Assembly (NCBI RefSeq): GCF_016236915.1
Contig: NZ_JAEHOK010000006.1
Location: 117,367 to 181,366 of the forward strand
Reading direction: 5' to 3'
DNA length: 64,000 bases
From: Salegentibacter maritimus
GTDB lineage: Bacteria; Bacteroidota; Bacteroidia; Flavobacteriales; Flavobacteriaceae
Every line of letters starts with the position of its first letter. Position 1 is the first letter of the stretch. Positions 62,807-64,000 of this stretch are shown in pieces. The notes under the pieces are model-generated. The model did not search any database. It saw nothing but the letters and a program-made list of their open reading frames with translations, and had not been told where the DNA came from. Made by a program: the position numbers and the translations under genes.

Positions 62807-63637
62807 TCAAGCAGCCTTTCTTTTTTGGTTTAAATATCGGTTATAAGGTATTTCATTTTCTATTCCCTGGTGCCTTCTTTGGTGGTTGTAAAATTTAAAA
62901 TAGGTATTGAGTTGTTGGTACAGATCTACTCCAGATTCTGGAGGATTTAAATAAATACTTTCGTACTTCACACTTCTCCAAAGCCTTTCTATAAATACAT
63001 TATCGATAGCTCTTCCTTTTCCATCCATACTGAGTTTAATATTTTTAGATAGTACCCTGTGGGTAAAGATCTCTGAAGTAAACTGGCTTCCCTGATCGGT
63101 ATTAATGATCTCAGGAGTCCCATGGATTTCAATAGCTTCTTCTAAAGTTTCTTTACACCACTGGGCATCCATTGAATTGGACACAGACCAGTTAAGAACA
63201 TAGCGACTATGCAGGTCTATGATGGCTACCAGATACATAAAACCTTTTCGCATAGGAATGTAAGTAATATCGATCGCCCAGACCTGATTGGGACGGTCTA
63301 CTGTAAGATTCCGCAATAAATAAGGATACACCTTATGTTCTTTGTTTCGCCTGGAGGTATGTTTCCCGGGCATAATAGCTCTGAGTCCCATAATCCGGGA
63401 ATAGAGACGTTCAATACGCTTTTTATTGACTTTATACCCTTTATCCAGGGTAAGCCAGGTATGCATTCTCCTGGCACCTTTAAAAGGATGATGGGTATAA
63501 TGTTCATCCATCAGGCGCATCAGTTCTAAATTAAGTTTACTTTCTCCACGAGGTCTATAATAGATTCCACTGCGGTGGATGTGCAATAGCTTGCATTGCT
63601 GCTGGAGGCTGAGCTTGGAATGACCCTTGCATATCAT
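62807..63637 (-). CDS. IS3 transposase OrfB (integrase core)
   Basis: A 276-residue DDE transposase. Catalytic residues are Asp in VWAIDITYIPM, Asp in INTDQGSQFTSEI and Glu in NVFIERLWRSVKYE. The N-terminal HTH_21-like region shows KLSLQQQCKLLHIHRSGIYY. Read in the -1 frame from OrfA, the same frame continues upstream to IKPLEERRTM, so the ATG at 63637 is probably not the real start; the active product should be an OrfAB fusion made by a -1 frameshift at 63673-63679. Confidence 0.9.
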   Translation of the reverse strand: MICKGHSKLSLQQQCKLLHIHRSGIYYRPRGESKLNLELMRLMDEHYTHHPFKGARRMHTWLTLDKGYKVNKKRIERLYSRIMGLRAIMPGKHTSRRNKEHKVYPYLLRNLTVDRPNQVWAIDITYIPMRKGFMYLVAIIDLHSRYVLNWSVSNSMDAQWCKETLEEAIEIHGTPEIINTDQGSQFTSEIFTHRVLSKNIKLSMDGKGRAIDNVFIERLWRSVKYESIYLNPPESGVDLYQQLNTYFKFYNHQRRHQGIENEIPYNRYLNQKRKAA

Positions 63638-63660
63638 TGTTCGACGCTCTTCTAAAGGTT

Positions 63661-63936
63661 TTATCGCAAGGCGTTTTTTAAAAAATCATTCTCCACTTTA
63701 AGCTCCCCAATCACCTTAAGAAGTTGGTCTTTCTTTTCCTCTTCTTCTGATTTTTTTGATTTTTCCCCTTTTGAAAAAACAGTATCGGCCTCATTTAGGA
63801 AATTGCGTTTCCAGGTATTGATCTGTTGTGGAGTAATCTCAAATTTTTGTGCTAGTTCCTTGACCGTTTGACGCTCTTTCAAGGCTTCAAGAACTACTTT
63901 CGTTTTAAACTTTGAGGTAAATTTTCTTCGTGTCAT
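63661..63936 (-). CDS. IS3 transposase OrfA
   Basis: A 91-residue DNA-binding subunit. It has a helix-turn-helix (KTKVVLEALKERQTVKELAQKFEITPQQINTWKRNF) and a leucine-zipper-like coiled end (QLLKVIGELKVENDFLKNAL), as in IS3/IS911 OrfA. Near its 3' end lies the slippery heptamer A AAA AAC (codons ttA AAA AAC), in frame for -1 shifting into orfB. Confidence 0.9.
   Translation of the reverse strand: MTRRKFTSKFKTKVVLEALKERQTVKELAQKFEITPQQINTWKRNFLNEADTVFSKGEKSKKSEEEEKKDQLLKVIGELKVENDFLKNALR
63673..63679 (-). promoter_or_regulatory. programmed -1 frameshift site (A AAA AAC)
   Basis: In the OrfA frame the codons read ttA AAA AAC just before the OrfA stop. This is the strongest known class of -1 slippery heptamer. 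The shifted frame continues without a stop into orfB, so an OrfAB transposase can be made. Confidence 0.85.
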
Positions 63937-63974
63937 AATACAGTAAAATTAAGGTTATTTTTGAACTTAACTTA

Positions 63975-63993
63975 CTGTCCTAATTTTTGGGGG
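63975..63993 (-). repeat. right inverted repeat of the IS3 element
   Basis: Minus-strand CCCCCAAAAATTAGGACAG; 15 of 19 bases match the left end. It lies within 7 bases of the window edge, so the right end and its flank may be slightly truncated. Confidence 0.7.
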
Positions 63994-64000
63994 ATGATCA

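Larger units (their letters stand above)
62752..63998 (-). mobile_element. IS3-family insertion sequence
   Basis: About 1.25 kb with orfA (63661-63936) and orfB (62807-63637) on the minus strand, and 19-nt inverted ends CCCCCATTTGTTAGGACAG at 62754-62772 and the complement of CCCCCAAAAATTAGGACAG at 63975-63993 (15 of 19 match). The exact ends and target duplication cannot be read because the right flank is outside the window. It has inserted into a reverse transcriptase gene. Confidence 0.85.

Overview
The window reads as a chromosome segment of a marine-type member of the Flavobacteriaceae (Bacteroidota). Evidence: low G+C by eye, Bacteroidota-type -7 boxes (TAnnTTTG) in front of several genes, many TonB-dependent receptors with N-terminal carboxypeptidase-like domains, a GLPGLI-family protein, DUF2480, DUF3078 and DUF5689 proteins, and a DksA-like protein without its zinc cysteines. 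The genus cannot be fixed from the sequence alone. No rRNA, tRNA or CRISPR array was found.

Layout. 0-10 kb: thiL, then divergently a long Fe-S cluster assembly operon (sufA-sufB-lipoprotein-sufC-sufD-sufS-META lipoprotein-sufE-sufT-like DUF59-DUF2480-DUF3078). 10-20 kb: hflX, small secreted proteins, a TonB receptor/DUF5689 lipoprotein pair divergent from a secreted endonuclease/exonuclease/phosphatase-family enzyme, a membrane protein, a TonB energy transducer, and a TrkA_C membrane protein preceded by a possibly structured RNA. 20-35 kb: a large TonB receptor, pgi, an operon of DUF3108, tryptophan 2,3-dioxygenase and an M23 lipoprotein, the tyrosine-catabolism pair hppD/hmgA, a patatin fused to an outer-membrane barrel, and uvrC. 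35-45 kb: a RimK ATP-grasp ligase between a retropepsin-like protease and an AstE/AspA-type zinc hydrolase, then 5-formyl-THF cyclo-ligase, a PAS histidine kinase with a receiver-only partner, and lspA, a dksA-like gene and ileS. 45-58.6 kb: a barrel protein with a GLPGLI partner, a small secreted protein, a TonB receptor with recO, gdhA, an outer-membrane protein, pncA/pncB, and a LysR/YeiH pair.

58.7-64 kb is accessory DNA. A DEDDh exonuclease with a BRCT domain, a SanA/YdcF-type protein, a secreted erythromycin-esterase-family protein and a truncated retron-like reverse transcriptase all lie on the minus strand. The gaps between them hold related palindrome-rich elements that resemble integron attC sites, so this may be a gene-cassette array without a visible integrase. 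An IS3-family element with a textbook A AAA AAC frameshift site has cut the reverse transcriptase; its far inverted repeat lies at the window edge.

The most interesting leads are the cassette-like array with its disrupted reverse transcriptase, the candidate structured RNA near 19.5 kb, a dispersed repeat shared by 9.8 and 52.1 kb, the two lipoproteins inside the suf operon, and the RimK-centred protease/ligase/hydrolase operon.
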